From Microbacteriaceae bacterium (GTDB lineage Bacteria > Actinomycetota > Actinomycetes > Actinomycetales > Microbacteriaceae): a stretch of 37,680 nt of DNA. Shown piece after piece: positions 1-7,765 of the stretch. The notes beneath the pieces were generated by a model, which was not told where the DNA came from, ran no database searches, and worked only from the letters and a program-made list of their open reading frames with translations. Positions within the stretch are counted from its first letter, which is position 1, and the number at the start of each line of letters is the position of its first letter. Where the stretch lies: positions 1 to 37,680 of the forward strand of contig SKHB01000140.1 of NCBI GenBank assembly GCA_007117135.1, given 5' to 3'. The position numbers and the translations under genes are program-made.

Positions 1-635
1 AATGCGACAAGCGGCGGAGCGACCAACGCCAATGCGGCGAGGAGAGCCAGGTCTCTCGCTCGGGCAATATCCCGGCGAAGAAGAAGCCAGGCCATTGCGA
101 GGGCTGCAGTTGCCAACGTGGTCCAAAAGATAATCCCGTCCAGCCCGGCGTGCCAAAACAATAACTCGGGGTTCACTAAAGCCAATGCTTCCGCGCTTCC
201 CTGCTTGGTCAGGGGAATAAAAACAGGCAGCGACCCTGCCGGAATCGCGTACACCCACCAGGGGCTTCCAGCCGGGTCACCGGGTCTTTCCTGGGCTAGG
301 AAAGATGCATCGCCCATGCCAAAGTGGACCGCGCTCATGATCACCACAAAAATAAACCCGGGAACCGGCCACACCAGAATGAGACCAATGACGACAAAAA
401 CAACCGCGAGATACCCGGTGATAAAAAGTGCCATCTTTTTGGGGGCCATGTCGGGAACGGTTACCAGGTGATCAAGAGCTCCGTGGGGGATGCCCACCGC
501 CAGTGCGGCCACAGCCACCCACACCTGCCAGCCTGCGGAACCTCCACCGAACACCAAGGAAAGCCCCCCCGACACGGCGATGACAACTGCCACCGACCAC
601 ACCGAGAAGAGTCGGGTGTTGCTAAACACAGTCAC
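1..635 (-). CDS. blh: Brp/Blh family beta-carotene 15,15'-dioxygenase (3' truncated by window edge)
   Basis: This integral membrane protein would cleave beta-carotene into two retinals, the chromophore of microbial rhodopsins. Reading the minus strand, about 211 codons stay open to the left edge. The family signature GIPHGALDH lies near residue 50, and two further His motifs follow, HFGMGD and FWHAG; these histidines are the expected iron ligands. The rest is strongly hydrophobic (several membrane segments). A stop at 654-656 limits the 5' end. I chose the GTG at 633-635; GTG codons at 642-644 and 627-629 are alternatives, and no strong ribosome-binding site decides between them. It diverges from crtYc, 57 bases away, and the neighbour's product (beta-carotene) is its substrate. 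The C-terminal part lies outside the window, so completeness cannot be judged. Confidence 0.88.
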   Translation of the reverse strand, partial: MTVFSNTRLFSVWSVAVVIAVSGGLSLVFGGGSAGWQVWVAVAALAVGIPHGALDHLVTVPDMAPKKMALFITGYLAVVFVVIGLILVWPVPGFIFVVIMSAVHFGMGDASFLAQERPGDPAGSPWWVYAIPAGSLPVFIPLTKQGSAEALALVNPELLFWHAGLDGIIFWTTLATAALAMAWLLLRRDIARARDLALLAALALVAPPLVA

Positions 636-692
636 AGTTCCCACACCCCCACCCTACGCAAAACCCCGCAGTGGAGCAGGTAGGTTTGTGGG

Positions 693-1025
693 GTGGAAAC
701 TTGGGCATATTTGGCAATGCTGGGGTTCGTGATTCTCGCTTCCTGGTGGTTGGAAATCGTGTTCAAACTGCGAGTATTGCGAAATCCTAGGCGGTTGGGG
801 CTTACCCTCCTCATCGCCATTCCCCTGTTTATCGTGTGGGATGCGTTTGCAATTGCCCAAGGTCACTGGTTTTTTGACTACGGCCAGATGACCGGCATCA
901 TTGGACCCCTCGGTGTTCCTCTCGAGGAATACCTGTTTTTCGTTATCATCCCGATTGCAGCCGTGTTGACGTGGGAAGGTGTGGGCGCTTTCTTAAATAT
1001 GGTGAGGCGGCCACGCACCGCATGA
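693..1025 (+). CDS. crtYc: Lycopene cyclase domain protein, first subunit (CrtYc/CrtYe type)
   Basis: A 110-residue membrane protein with about three transmembrane segments, the usual size of one half of the actinobacterial heterodimeric lycopene cyclase. The motif PLGVPLEEYLFF (about residues 71-82) is the conserved acidic cyclase motif. The start is a GTG preceded by GGAGCAGGTAGG. It overlaps the next gene by four bases (ATGA), so the two halves are translationally coupled. Paralogues in C50 pathways (CrtYe/Yf) cyclise longer carotenoids and look similar. The adjacent blh, which needs beta-carotene, argues for beta-cyclase activity. Other carotenoid genes (crtE, crtB, crtI) are not in the window. 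Confidence 0.85.
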   Translation: METWAYLAMLGFVILASWWLEIVFKLRVLRNPRRLGLTLLIAIPLFIVWDAFAIAQGHWFFDYGQMTGIIGPLGVPLEEYLFFVIIPIAAVLTWEGVGAFLNMVRRPRTA

Positions 1026-1336
1026 TGTACACCCTCTTGGCGGTGATTGCCGTCGTCGTGGCAATCATTGTCGACCTTGTCATCACCCGAAGCAGGATTC
1101 TGGCCACCGGGAGGTTTTACTTCGCGTGGGCCATCTTGGTGTTCTTCCAGCTACTCACGAACGGCTGGCTGACGGGGCGAAACATTGTGATGTACGACGA
1201 AGCTCAGATTGTCGGCCTTCGCATTGCCTACGCGCCCGTTGAAGATTTGCTTTTTGGCTTCGCCCTCGTGGTGGTGACGATGTCTGTCTGGGTTCGACTC
1301 CACAAAGCTAATCGAAGGCCCACTCCTCGCGACTAA
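1022..1336 (+). CDS. crtYd: Lycopene cyclase domain protein, second subunit (CrtYd/CrtYf type)
   Basis: A 104-residue membrane protein, the partner half of the lycopene cyclase. It has three hydrophobic segments and the matching acidic motif APVEDLLFG around residues 74-82. I placed the start at the ATG of the ATGA overlap with crtYc (an in-frame upstream ATG at 971 would run deep into crtYc); a second ATG follows immediately at 1025. The two subunits should form beta-ionone rings on lycopene. The gene ends about 30 bases before the convergent permease gene; I see no clear hairpin terminator between them. Confidence 0.84.
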   Translation: MMYTLLAVIAVVVAIIVDLVITRSRILATGRFYFAWAILVFFQLLTNGWLTGRNIVMYDEAQIVGLRIAYAPVEDLLFGFALVVVTMSVWVRLHKANRRPTPRD

Positions 1337-1367
1337 CAGCAGCCACCATGAGATGCCGAGCGTCAGG

Positions 1368-2351
1368 CTAACCCTTTCCCCGGCGGCCATAGAGGGCAAC
1401 GACGCCGAGCACAATAATGCCGTAAAAGAGTTGCTGGAGGTTGCTGCCGAGGTTCGCCACATTCACCAACGTGGCGACCTGACCCAAGACGAGTGCTCCC
1501 GCAAAAGTCCCCACGAAAGAACCACTGCCGCCGAAAATGGATGCGCCACCAACGACAACCGCGGCGACCGAAGCCAGCAAGTATGTTGCGCCCATGGTGG
1601 GCGAGGCTTGACCGTAAAAGCCGACGATGATGATGCCTGCCAGTGCCGCCAATGCGCCGCTGGCCATCCAGCCGGAAACCCTCGTCAATCGCACATTGAG
1701 TCCGGCATAGTAGGCGGTGCCGTAAGAGGCCCCCGTGACCACCAACATGCGACCAAAACCGCTAAAGCTCAAGGCGAGCTGGAGAAGGATCATCAACACC
1801 AGGCCGATGATGAGCACTCCGGGGATTTTCACCCCCAGGACGGAGACCTGCCCGGTGGTGAGGGTCTTTAGAGCGTCGGGCACTTGGGAGAGTTCGGAAC
1901 TCCTAAACCACAGCAGCATCAAACCGAACAACAGTCCATTCATGGCAATTGTTGTCACGATCGGTGTCAAATTGAGTCGGGTTATGACCCAGCCGTTGAT
2001 AAAACCAATGAGTGCCCCGGAAAAGACAGCTCCCACACCGGCGACCACAGGCCCGTAGGTCGCAGACAAGGTCAAGAACGTCAGGGCGGAGAACGCAATG
2101 ACATTCGCCACCGACAGGTCAATCCCGCCTTGAATGATGGCAACGGTCTGACCGAATGAGGCAATCGCCAAAATCATGGCGAAAGCCGCTGTCCCAATGA
2201 GAGACTCGGGGCTGAGCAAGCTTGGCCGAATGAGCCCTCCGACAAGGAACAGGGCTACGAAAGCCAGAAACGGCCACAAACTCTTCGGCATACGCTTCCC
2301 CCACGCCATCACTCGGCCGGGGAGTGTAATGGGAGTGGTCAGGGTAGACAT
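1368..2351 (-). CDS. ABC transporter permease, RbsC-like (second of two)
   Basis: A 327-residue inner-membrane permease of the branched-chain/ribose (BPD_transp_2, RbsC) family with eight to ten hydrophobic segments. Family landmarks are GGIDLSVANVIAFSALT near residue 80 and the EAA-like region GGASIFGGSGSFVGTFAGALVLG near residue 280. Its start codon shares one base with the stop of the other permease, so it is the last gene of the minus-strand operon sbp-ATPase-permease-permease. Two different permeases with one double-domain ATPase imply a heterodimeric channel, as in AI-2 or other Carb2-type importers. The substrate cannot be read from the sequence. Confidence 0.88.
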   Translation of the reverse strand: MSTLTTPITLPGRVMAWGKRMPKSLWPFLAFVALFLVGGLIRPSLLSPESLIGTAAFAMILAIASFGQTVAIIQGGIDLSVANVIAFSALTFLTLSATYGPVVAGVGAVFSGALIGFINGWVITRLNLTPIVTTIAMNGLLFGLMLLWFRSSELSQVPDALKTLTTGQVSVLGVKIPGVLIIGLVLMILLQLALSFSGFGRMLVVTGASYGTAYYAGLNVRLTRVSGWMASGALAALAGIIIVGFYGQASPTMGATYLLASVAAVVVGGASIFGGSGSFVGTFAGALVLGQVATLVNVANLGSNLQQLFYGIIVLGVVALYGRRGKG

Positions 2352-3343
2352 CAGGCGACTCCTTTAACCTTTTGCCGAACAACAGTCACCGCTGCGGGGA
2401 GTGCAACGACGGAGAACAGAATCAGGGCAGCGACGATAAACTGCCAAGCCGAGTTAATCCCGGCGAAGAAGAGGAAGTTACCGATTAACCCCAGGGTGAA
2501 GGCGGCGAGTATCGCGCCGAGGATGCTTCCCCGTCCACCGGCGAAACTCACCCCGGCGAGTGCAACACCGGCGATCGAGTTCAATAAATAACTATCGCCT
2601 GATCGTGGGTCACCGGTGAGCGTTGAGCCAGCGAGCATAATGGCCGCCACGGCTATGAGCAATCCGGCAATTCCAAAAGCAATGAGGACTGTCCGGCGCG
2701 AATTCACGCCGGCTGCTTCAAGGCCGTGGGAATTGGACCCGGCGGCATAGATGTGTCGTCCGAGAGCCGTTCTCTGAAGAACGAACCACAACCCGGTAGC
2801 AATCACCACCAACCAAAACAGGGACATGGGAAAGAACGGAAACAGTTCACCGGAGGTGGCGAGAAAAAAGTCGTAGTTGATATTCCCACCGGGCCGGTCC
2901 ATGAGCTCTTTAGTGATGGCCCCAAAGATGAAGAACGTGGCGAGGGTGACGGCGATGGCGGGTAATCGCCCATAGGCAACGAGGAATCCGTTGAATAATC
3001 CTGCAGCTACACCAGTTGCCAATCCCAAGAGGATGGCCATCGGAATCGGCATCACGAAAGTCGACAGGGCGAACACAACATTGACGAGACTGAGGACCGC
3101 CCCAATAGAAATATCGATTCCCCCAACCACAACGATCAGCATTTGCGCGAGGGTGGCGAGGGCGAGAGGAACAACAAGATTCATGGCTGTTTGCAGCTGG
3201 AACCTGGTGAGCAGTGCCGGGTTGATGACAATGTAGGCGGAGAGGAAAACGACGAACGCGAGAAACGGCGCGAGGGCGCCCTCAGCTCGAAGCCGACTCA
3301 CCCCTAAGGTGAGAACTTCCTGAAACCCGTGCCGACTGTTCAT
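2351..3343 (-). CDS. ABC transporter permease, RbsC-like (first of two)
   Basis: A 330-residue RbsC-family permease. The conserved GGIDISIGAVLSLVN motif lies near residue 75, and GVSFAGGRGSILGAILAAF near residue 280 is the ATPase-contact region. I started it at ATG 3343 because AAAGGTGGG precedes it and it overlaps the ATPase stop as ATGA; an in-frame extension upstream would lie wholly inside the ATPase gene. It should pair with the downstream permease to form the membrane channel of the importer. Confidence 0.88.
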   Translation of the reverse strand: MNSRHGFQEVLTLGVSRLRAEGALAPFLAFVVFLSAYIVINPALLTRFQLQTAMNLVVPLALATLAQMLIVVVGGIDISIGAVLSLVNVVFALSTFVMPIPMAILLGLATGVAAGLFNGFLVAYGRLPAIAVTLATFFIFGAITKELMDRPGGNINYDFFLATSGELFPFFPMSLFWLVVIATGLWFVLQRTALGRHIYAAGSNSHGLEAAGVNSRRTVLIAFGIAGLLIAVAAIMLAGSTLTGDPRSGDSYLLNSIAGVALAGVSFAGGRGSILGAILAAFTLGLIGNFLFFAGINSAWQFIVAALILFSVVALPAAVTVVRQKVKGVA

Positions 3344-4896
3344 GTGCCCACCTTTTCCACGCCCAATGAATACGCCACGACAGCATCCGATGTGAGGTCC
3401 TCTCCGGAGACTTCTGCGACAACGGCGCCCTGGTACATGACGATCACCCGTGAACACACATTCACTAGCTCCTCCACTTCCGTCGACAGCCACAACACGG
3501 CAACGCCCTGCTGGGCGATGTCGAAAACGGAACGATAAAGGTCACGTTTTGCGCCGACATCAATTCCGCGAGTCGGGTCGTGGAGTAGAAGCACACTGCG
3601 GTTTCGGTTCACCCAGCGCCCGAACACAAGCTTCTGTTGGTTTCCGCCCGAGAGTGCACCGGCAAGTTCTTTAGCGCCCCTCGTTCGCACACCGAGCGAT
3701 GAAAGAATTTCCGCCAACCACTTCCGGTTTGTTTTCAAACTGGGAGCCCCGCCAATGCCCAGTTTTTTCAACCACGGGGTGACCAGGTTCTCCCCCACCC
3801 CCAGGTCTAAAACAAGACCCTCGGTCTTTCGGTCCTCTGGCACAAAACCTACCCCGCGTTTGACGGCTTTGGGCGGGGTGAGTTTGACGATCGGTTCCCC
3901 GTTGACGTGCCACTGGTCAGCTCGTGCAGGTATTGCACCGAATAAGGCTTTCAATAGCTCAGCTTGACCTTGGCCCTGAAGCCCACCGAGCCCGACAATT
4001 TCCCCGGGAAAAAGATCGAGGGCATCGACGTGGATGCCAGGTGCGCTGAGCCCCCGAACACTCATGACCGGGTCCTCGAGGTCTGGCAGGGTAATCGGTT
4101 TGGTTACTTCCTCACTTCGGTCGCGACCTGCCATGAGCGACACGAGTTGTTCTTCGTTCCACGAGCCTTGTGAGAACTCCCCCACAAGGTGGCCATCTCG
4201 GAGAACCAACACTCGGTGAGCAATTTCCGCGATTTCTGGCATTCGGTGGGAGACATAGATGACCGTTCCGCCTGTGGCAGTGAATGCAGTGATGCGTTCA
4301 AATAACCAGGTCACTCCCGGTGGGGTGAGGGCCGAGGATGCTTCATCGAGTATGAGGATGTCAGAGTCGTGCACGAGAGCGCGGACAATTTCTACCACTT
4401 GGCGATCAGCAAGCGACAAGTCAGAGACGAGTGTTCCCGGGTCAATGTGTGACACGTTTAGACGCTGGAGGGTGGCGGCGGCTTCGACTCGCGCCCGCGA
4501 TTGGGAAAAGCGCTGAAGAGGGCCGGAATCAACGAGGTGGAGGTTTTCTGCGACCGTAAGCTCAGGGATGAGAGAGAGTTCCTGGAATGCGCAGGAGACG
4601 CCTTTGCGCCTCGACTCTCGAACCGTTTTCACTTCGAACGGTTCCCCGTTGAGGGCGATGGTTCCGCTGGTTGGTTCAACAGCGCCGGCAAGAATCTTGC
4701 CCAGTGTGGATTTCCCTGCACCGTTTTCTCCGACGAGAGCGAGAACTTCGCCCGCGTGAGCGTGAAAGCTCGCTTCAGCAACCGCAACCACGGGGCCGTA
4801 GTTTTTTGTCACTGATGTGACCCGGAGACGGGGCGAAGCGCCCCCTGAGGGGGTGGGGACATCTGTCCCCACCCCCGGGGTGTTGTGTGATGACAC
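3340..4896 (-). CDS. Sugar-type ABC transporter ATP-binding protein with two ATPase domains (RbsA/MglA-like)
   Basis: A 518-residue energising subunit with tandem nucleotide-binding domains. Domain 1 has Walker A GENGAGKST (near residue 57), a divergent signature LSLADRQVVEI and Walker B ILILDEASSALT. Domain 2 has the degenerate P-loop usual for RbsA-like proteins, signature LSGGNQQKLVFGRW, and an unusual Walker B LLLHDPTRGID in which the customary Asp-Glu is His-Asp. The start is a GTG with AGGAA upstream, eight bases after the lipoprotein stop. The first 20 codons run through a set of strong inverted repeats (4830-4876), so initiation further downstream cannot be excluded. It is second in the importer operon. 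Confidence 0.9.
   Translation of the reverse strand: MSSHNTPGVGTDVPTPSGGASPRLRVTSVTKNYGPVVAVAEASFHAHAGEVLALVGENGAGKSTLGKILAGAVEPTSGTIALNGEPFEVKTVRESRRKGVSCAFQELSLIPELTVAENLHLVDSGPLQRFSQSRARVEAAATLQRLNVSHIDPGTLVSDLSLADRQVVEIVRALVHDSDILILDEASSALTPPGVTWLFERITAFTATGGTVIYVSHRMPEIAEIAHRVLVLRDGHLVGEFSQGSWNEEQLVSLMAGRDRSEEVTKPITLPDLEDPVMSVRGLSAPGIHVDALDLFPGEIVGLGGLQGQGQAELLKALFGAIPARADQWHVNGEPIVKLTPPKAVKRGVGFVPEDRKTEGLVLDLGVGENLVTPWLKKLGIGGAPSLKTNRKWLAEILSSLGVRTRGAKELAGALSGGNQQKLVFGRWVNRNRSVLLLHDPTRGIDVGAKRDLYRSVFDIAQQGVAVLWLSTEVEELVNVCSRVIVMYQGAVVAEVSGEDLTSDAVVAYSLGVEKVGT
4830..4876 (-). repeat. Cluster of inverted repeats at the binding-protein/ATPase junction
   Basis: Three GC-rich inverted repeats follow each other. 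The strongest is GGGGGTGGGGACA (4849-4861) against TGTCCCCACCCCC (4864-4876), a perfect 13-base repeat with only two bases between. CCCCC-TGA-GGGGG (4841-4853) overlaps it, and GGGGCG-AAG-CGCCCC (4830-4844) overlaps that. In the transcript these would be alternative hairpins beginning about 30 bases after the lipoprotein stop, inside the first codons of the ATPase gene. Such a structure commonly protects the upstream message so that binding protein is made in excess; that role is inference here. Confidence 0.75.
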
Positions 4897-4903
4897 GTGT
4901 TTC

Positions 4904-5998
4904 CTAGCCCTTCAGGTACCAGGTGTCGATCTCTTCAGCAGTGATATCCAGTCCGGGGAAGTCATACCCGAGCTGGTAGTTGTCCGGGTAACCCTCGAGA
5001 CAGTAGTCAGCTGCATTGTCGACCGTGATTTGGAGAATCGGGTAGTACTGTTCCTTCTCGATGGTTTCCCCTTCGAGCAGCTTCACGATCTCGACGAGGC
5101 CCTTCGCATAAATGGCGGGTTGCGCGAAGGTCATGTTCCCGGTCAGTCCTTCGGGAGCGAACTTAGCCAAAGTGCAGGCTTCTCCGTTGTACCCGGAACC
5201 ACCAACAATGGGGACGAAGTCGATTCCTGCAGCGGCGAAGGCTTCGGGGATACCCTGGCCTCCGGTCAGGAACGAATACACCCCGCCAACGTTGGGGTTG
5301 GCACGAAGGATGCTCGCCATGTTCTCTTGAGCAGTTGCTTCGTTCCAGCCGTTGGTGGAGCGCGCAACCACGTTGGCGCCACCCTCTTCGAGCGCTTGAA
5401 TGAGGAACGGCATAGCCCCATCATTCAGTGGAACACCAACAAGACCTTCCAGCACGGCAATGTCTTTGTTGTCGCCCAGGTTGTCCAGCAACCACTGAAC
5501 GCCGAGCGCACCCGCACTGTTGTAGTCGGGTGACACGATGTAGACGTCTGGGTTGTCATACAAACCGCCCACGGCCATCACGGGGATTCCCTGGTCGGCT
5601 GCTGCAGCAAGGGCCGCGTCAACACCAGACGACGAAGCGGGGTCGAACAAAATCGCGTCGACGCCTTCAGCGACAAGGTTGAGCATGGCAGCATTTTGTG
5701 CCGCCGCATCGTTATCGTTTGTGCGAACGATGCGCAGTTCAACACGGTCACGGTACTCCGGGCGATCGGCAAGAGCCATCAGCGAAGCAAGCCCCGTCTC
5801 ACGCCAGGCTTGGCCGGCAAGAGGCTCGGAGAAGCCTATGACGAACTTTTCTTGGGAGCCAGAGCTCTCTCCTGTTTCCGCATCAGGTGCGGGTGCAGGT
5901 GCGGGAGCAGGCGGCGGCGCGGAACTACACCCGACGAGGGCGAGAGCGGCGACCGCACCGAGGGCAAGCATGCCCTGGAAACGACGGTCTAACTTCAC
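4904..5998 (-). CDS. Substrate-binding lipoprotein of ABC importer (Peripla_BP_4, RbsB-like)
   Basis: A 364-residue secreted lipoprotein. The signal peptide has basic residues (KLDRR), a hydrophobic core and the lipobox LALVGCSS with the lipidated Cys near residue 24, then a Pro/Ala linker of about 15 residues. The remainder is a periplasmic-binding-protein fold starting FVIGFSEPLAGQAWRET, with the hinge-type repeats expected for ribose/AI-2-type proteins. The start is GTG with AAAGGAG seven bases upstream. It is the first gene of the importer operon and has its own promoter and operator (6061-6114). The family binds sugars, autoinducers and some cyclic alcohols or purine-like ligands; the catabolic neighbours suggest a non-sugar ligand, but that is inference. 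Confidence 0.88.
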   Translation of the reverse strand: MKLDRRFQGMLALGAVAALALVGCSSAPPPAPAPAPAPDAETGESSGSQEKFVIGFSEPLAGQAWRETGLASLMALADRPEYRDRVELRIVRTNDNDAAAQNAAMLNLVAEGVDAILFDPASSSGVDAALAAAADQGIPVMAVGGLYDNPDVYIVSPDYNSAGALGVQWLLDNLGDNKDIAVLEGLVGVPLNDGAMPFLIQALEEGGANVVARSTNGWNEATAQENMASILRANPNVGGVYSFLTGGQGIPEAFAAAGIDFVPIVGGSGYNGEACTLAKFAPEGLTGNMTFAQPAIYAKGLVEIVKLLEGETIEKEQYYPILQITVDNAADYCLEGYPDNYQLGYDFPGLDITAEEIDTWYLKG

Positions 5999-6060
5999 TG
6001 TTTTCTCCTTTGAAATGTGATTTACCTCGCTCCACCTGGACTATCCATCTAGCGGAGCAA

Positions 6061-6077
6061 TGTCCGTTGTGCGGACA
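6061..6077. promoter_or_regulatory. Palindromic operator, TGTCCG-N5-CGGACA, at the importer promoter
   Basis: TGTCCG TTGTG CGGACA, extended by one more matching base pair on each side (A...T). It sits seven bases downstream of the proposed -10 of the binding-protein promoter, where a bound repressor would cover the transcription start. The same arms with the same five-base spacer recur at 8717-8733. Confidence 0.75.
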
Positions 6078-6084
6078 TGAGGTA

Positions 6085-6114
6085 AGTAAAGAGCAGAAAC
6101 ACCCCCTTTGTCAA
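6085..6114 (-). promoter_or_regulatory. Promoter of the ABC importer operon
   Basis: On the minus strand a consensus -35 TTGACA (6109-6114) is followed after 18 bases by TTTACT (6085-6090, four of six consensus bases). The operator palindrome at 6061-6077 follows. The remaining leader to the GTG at 5998 is about 65 bases. Confidence 0.6.
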
Positions 6115-6231
6115 GGCGCGTTGCCGCAAAGCTCGAAAGCCGTCATGAGACGCCCCGAACGAAAAGAACTGCCGAAAGACAGGCGGAGACTCCGCGACTG
6201 CGCGATGACAGGCAGTCCGCCAGTCGTAGAA

Positions 6232-6245
6232 CGGACATTTGTCCG
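6232..6245. promoter_or_regulatory. Second operator upstream of the importer, CGGACA-N2-TGTCCG
   Basis: CGGACA TT TGTCCG. It lies about 170 bases (centre to centre) upstream of the promoter-proximal palindrome and just before the aldehyde dehydrogenase terminator. The spacer-2 arrangement is identical to sites at 8728-8741 and 12685-12698. An auxiliary site for looping is a possible role. The roughly 300-base gap 5999-6307 otherwise holds only the promoter, the terminator and a short GCGGAG-A-CTCCGC palindrome at 6183-6195; I see no gene in it. Confidence 0.7.
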
Positions 6246-6268
6246 TCAAGCCAGTCATGGTGGGCAAA

Positions 6269-6301
6269 GAGAAAGCACCGGGGCTCCCCCGGTGCTTTCT
6301 C
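6269..6301 (-). terminator. Hairpin terminator after the aldehyde dehydrogenase gene
   Basis: A perfect 15-base stem (GAGAAAGCACCGGGG, three-base loop, complement) starts seven bases after the aldehyde dehydrogenase stop codon. On the minus strand it is followed by TTTGCC, a short U-run. The stem's A/T-flanked symmetry could also stop transcription from the other side. Confidence 0.8.
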
Positions 6302-6307
6302 GGTCAG

Positions 6308-7675
6308 CTAGGAACCGTGCACGTAAATCTTTTTATTCACAAACTCTTCGATGCCCAGGCGGCCAAGCTCGCGACCGAAACCGCTGCGCTTCACTCCACC
6401 AAAACTCAGGTGGGGGGCGTCCAAACCAACACCGTTAATGAAGACCATTCCGACCTCCAGGGCGTCGCCAACACGCTCGGCGCGCTCAGCGTCGTCGGAG
6501 ATCACAATGGAGCCGAGGCCATAAGGTGACGAGTTGGCCAGCTCGATTGCTTCCTCATCGCTGGACACCCGGTAGAGCACGGCGACTGGGCCGAAGAGCT
6601 CTTCGCGGTAGACAGCCATCTCGGGGGTGACGTTGCTGAGAACTGTCGGGGGAAAGAAGCACCCTTCAGCAATTTCTGAACCAATGTGAAGTGTCGCGCC
6701 CTGGGCAACAGCACCACTAACCTGAGCGCTCAAAATATCTGCGGCCTTCTGAGAGGACAACGGCCCGAGGTCTGGGTCCTCGATTCCCGGACCCATTTTG
6801 AGGGCACCCATCTTCGCCACGAACTTTTCAGCGAAATCGTCGTAGTACTTGTCCATGACAACGATGCGCTTTGACCCATTACAGGCCTGACCACTGTTCT
6901 CAAGACGGCCAGCGACAGCGATGTCAACAGCAGCGTCAAGGTCGGCAGTATCAAGAACCAGACAAACATCTGACCCGCCAAGCTCGAGAACAACCTTCTT
7001 CAAGTGTCGTCCCGCCTGCTCGGCAACAGCCGCCCCCGCGCGCTCAGAACCCGTCAGGGAAACACCCTGAACTCGAGGGTCCGCGATAATCGTGGAGATC
7101 TGGTCGTGGCTAGCGAAGACGTTCACGTACGCACCCTCAGGGAAACCTGCTTCACGGAAGATGTCTGCAATTGCGCTGGCCGATTTGGGGCATTGTTCAG
7201 CGTGTTTCAGGATGACGGTGTTGCCGGCTGTGACGTACGGCCCTGCGAAGCGGGCCACTTGGTAGAAGGGAAAGTTCCACGGCATGATGCCGAGCAACAC
7301 ACCTATTCCCTGACGGCGAATAAAAGCTTTTCCCCCGTCAGGGTTCTCGATGATTTCGTCAGCCAAAAACTCTTCGGCGTTGTCTGCGTAGTACTGGTAA
7401 ATCTCTGCAGAGAATTCCACTTCACCGACAGCTTGAGCCAGTGGCTTACCCATCTCTTGGACAACGATTCGAGCAAGCTCATCGACACGCTCGTTGTGCA
7501 GCTCGGCTACGCGGGCCATCATCTTGGCGCGCTCCGCCACCGTGGTTGTTTTAGAAAAAGTGCGGTAGGCGCTTTCGGCTGAGGCGATAGCCAGCTGGAT
7601 ATCGGCGTCGGTGGACTGGCTGAAGCGTTCAACAACTTCATTAGTGGCGGGGTCAATTACTGCGTACTCGTTCAT
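6308..7675 (-). CDS. NAD(P)-dependent aldehyde dehydrogenase, succinate-semialdehyde dehydrogenase-like
   Basis: A 455-residue cytosolic enzyme oxidising an aldehyde to an acid. Visible catalytic features are the general base Glu231 in LELGGSD, nucleophile Cys265 in NSGQACNG, the oxyanion/cofactor motif MPWNFPF near residue 131, and Lys157 in ILKHAEQCP. Length matches short GabD/Sad-type members. The ATG at 7675 is preceded by AAGGAGAG; an in-frame extension upstream would cover its promoter region and lacks support. It is flanked by the IclR gene upstream and its own terminator downstream. Its promoter region carries a different palindrome (7737-7758) from the shared operator, so its control may differ. 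The substrate is probably a semialdehyde intermediate of the neighbouring pathway (inference). Confidence 0.87.
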   Translation of the reverse strand: MNEYAVIDPATNEVVERFSQSTDADIQLAIASAESAYRTFSKTTTVAERAKMMARVAELHNERVDELARIVVQEMGKPLAQAVGEVEFSAEIYQYYADNAEEFLADEIIENPDGGKAFIRRQGIGVLLGIMPWNFPFYQVARFAGPYVTAGNTVILKHAEQCPKSASAIADIFREAGFPEGAYVNVFASHDQISTIIADPRVQGVSLTGSERAGAAVAEQAGRHLKKVVLELGGSDVCLVLDTADLDAAVDIAVAGRLENSGQACNGSKRIVVMDKYYDDFAEKFVAKMGALKMGPGIEDPDLGPLSSQKAADILSAQVSGAVAQGATLHIGSEIAEGCFFPPTVLSNVTPEMAVYREELFGPVAVLYRVSSDEEAIELANSSPYGLGSIVISDDAERAERVGDALEVGMVFINGVGLDAPHLSFGGVKRSGFGRELGRLGIEEFVNKKIYVHGS

Positions 7676-7705
7676 ATGACTCTCCTTACGGGGTGGCTTA
7701 TTTGT

Positions 7706-7728
7706 CACCGGGCATGAAAAACCCGGTG
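7706..7728 (-). repeat. Hairpin in the 5' leader of the aldehyde dehydrogenase gene
   Basis: CACCGGG (7706-7712) and CCCGGTG (7722-7728) form a seven-base-pair stem with a nine-base loop, about 30 bases upstream of the ATG. There is no U-run, so it does not look like a terminator of the upstream IclR gene. Confidence 0.5.
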
Positions 7729-7736
7729 TGCTCGTG

Positions 7737-7758
7737 ATAGTCGCCACGATGCGACTAT
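7737..7758. promoter_or_regulatory. Palindrome downstream of the aldehyde dehydrogenase promoter
   Basis: ATAGTCGC (7737-7744) and GCGACTAT (7751-7758) are a perfect eight-base inverted repeat with six bases between. It begins seven bases downstream of the proposed -10, the same geometry as the TGTCCG operators, but the sequence is unrelated to them. It could be an operator or a leader hairpin. Confidence 0.55.
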
Positions 7759-7765
7759 TCACTCC

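Noticed and set aside
693-1336. A single fused lycopene cyclase with a frameshift
   Set aside because: The two halves are the normal separate subunits of actinobacteria, joined by a regular ATGA overlap, so no sequencing or natural frameshift is needed.
5880-5920. Repetitive Pro/Ala codons in the binding-protein gene as a tandem repeat element
   Set aside because: It encodes the flexible linker after the lipidated Cys, which is normal for actinobacterial lipoproteins.
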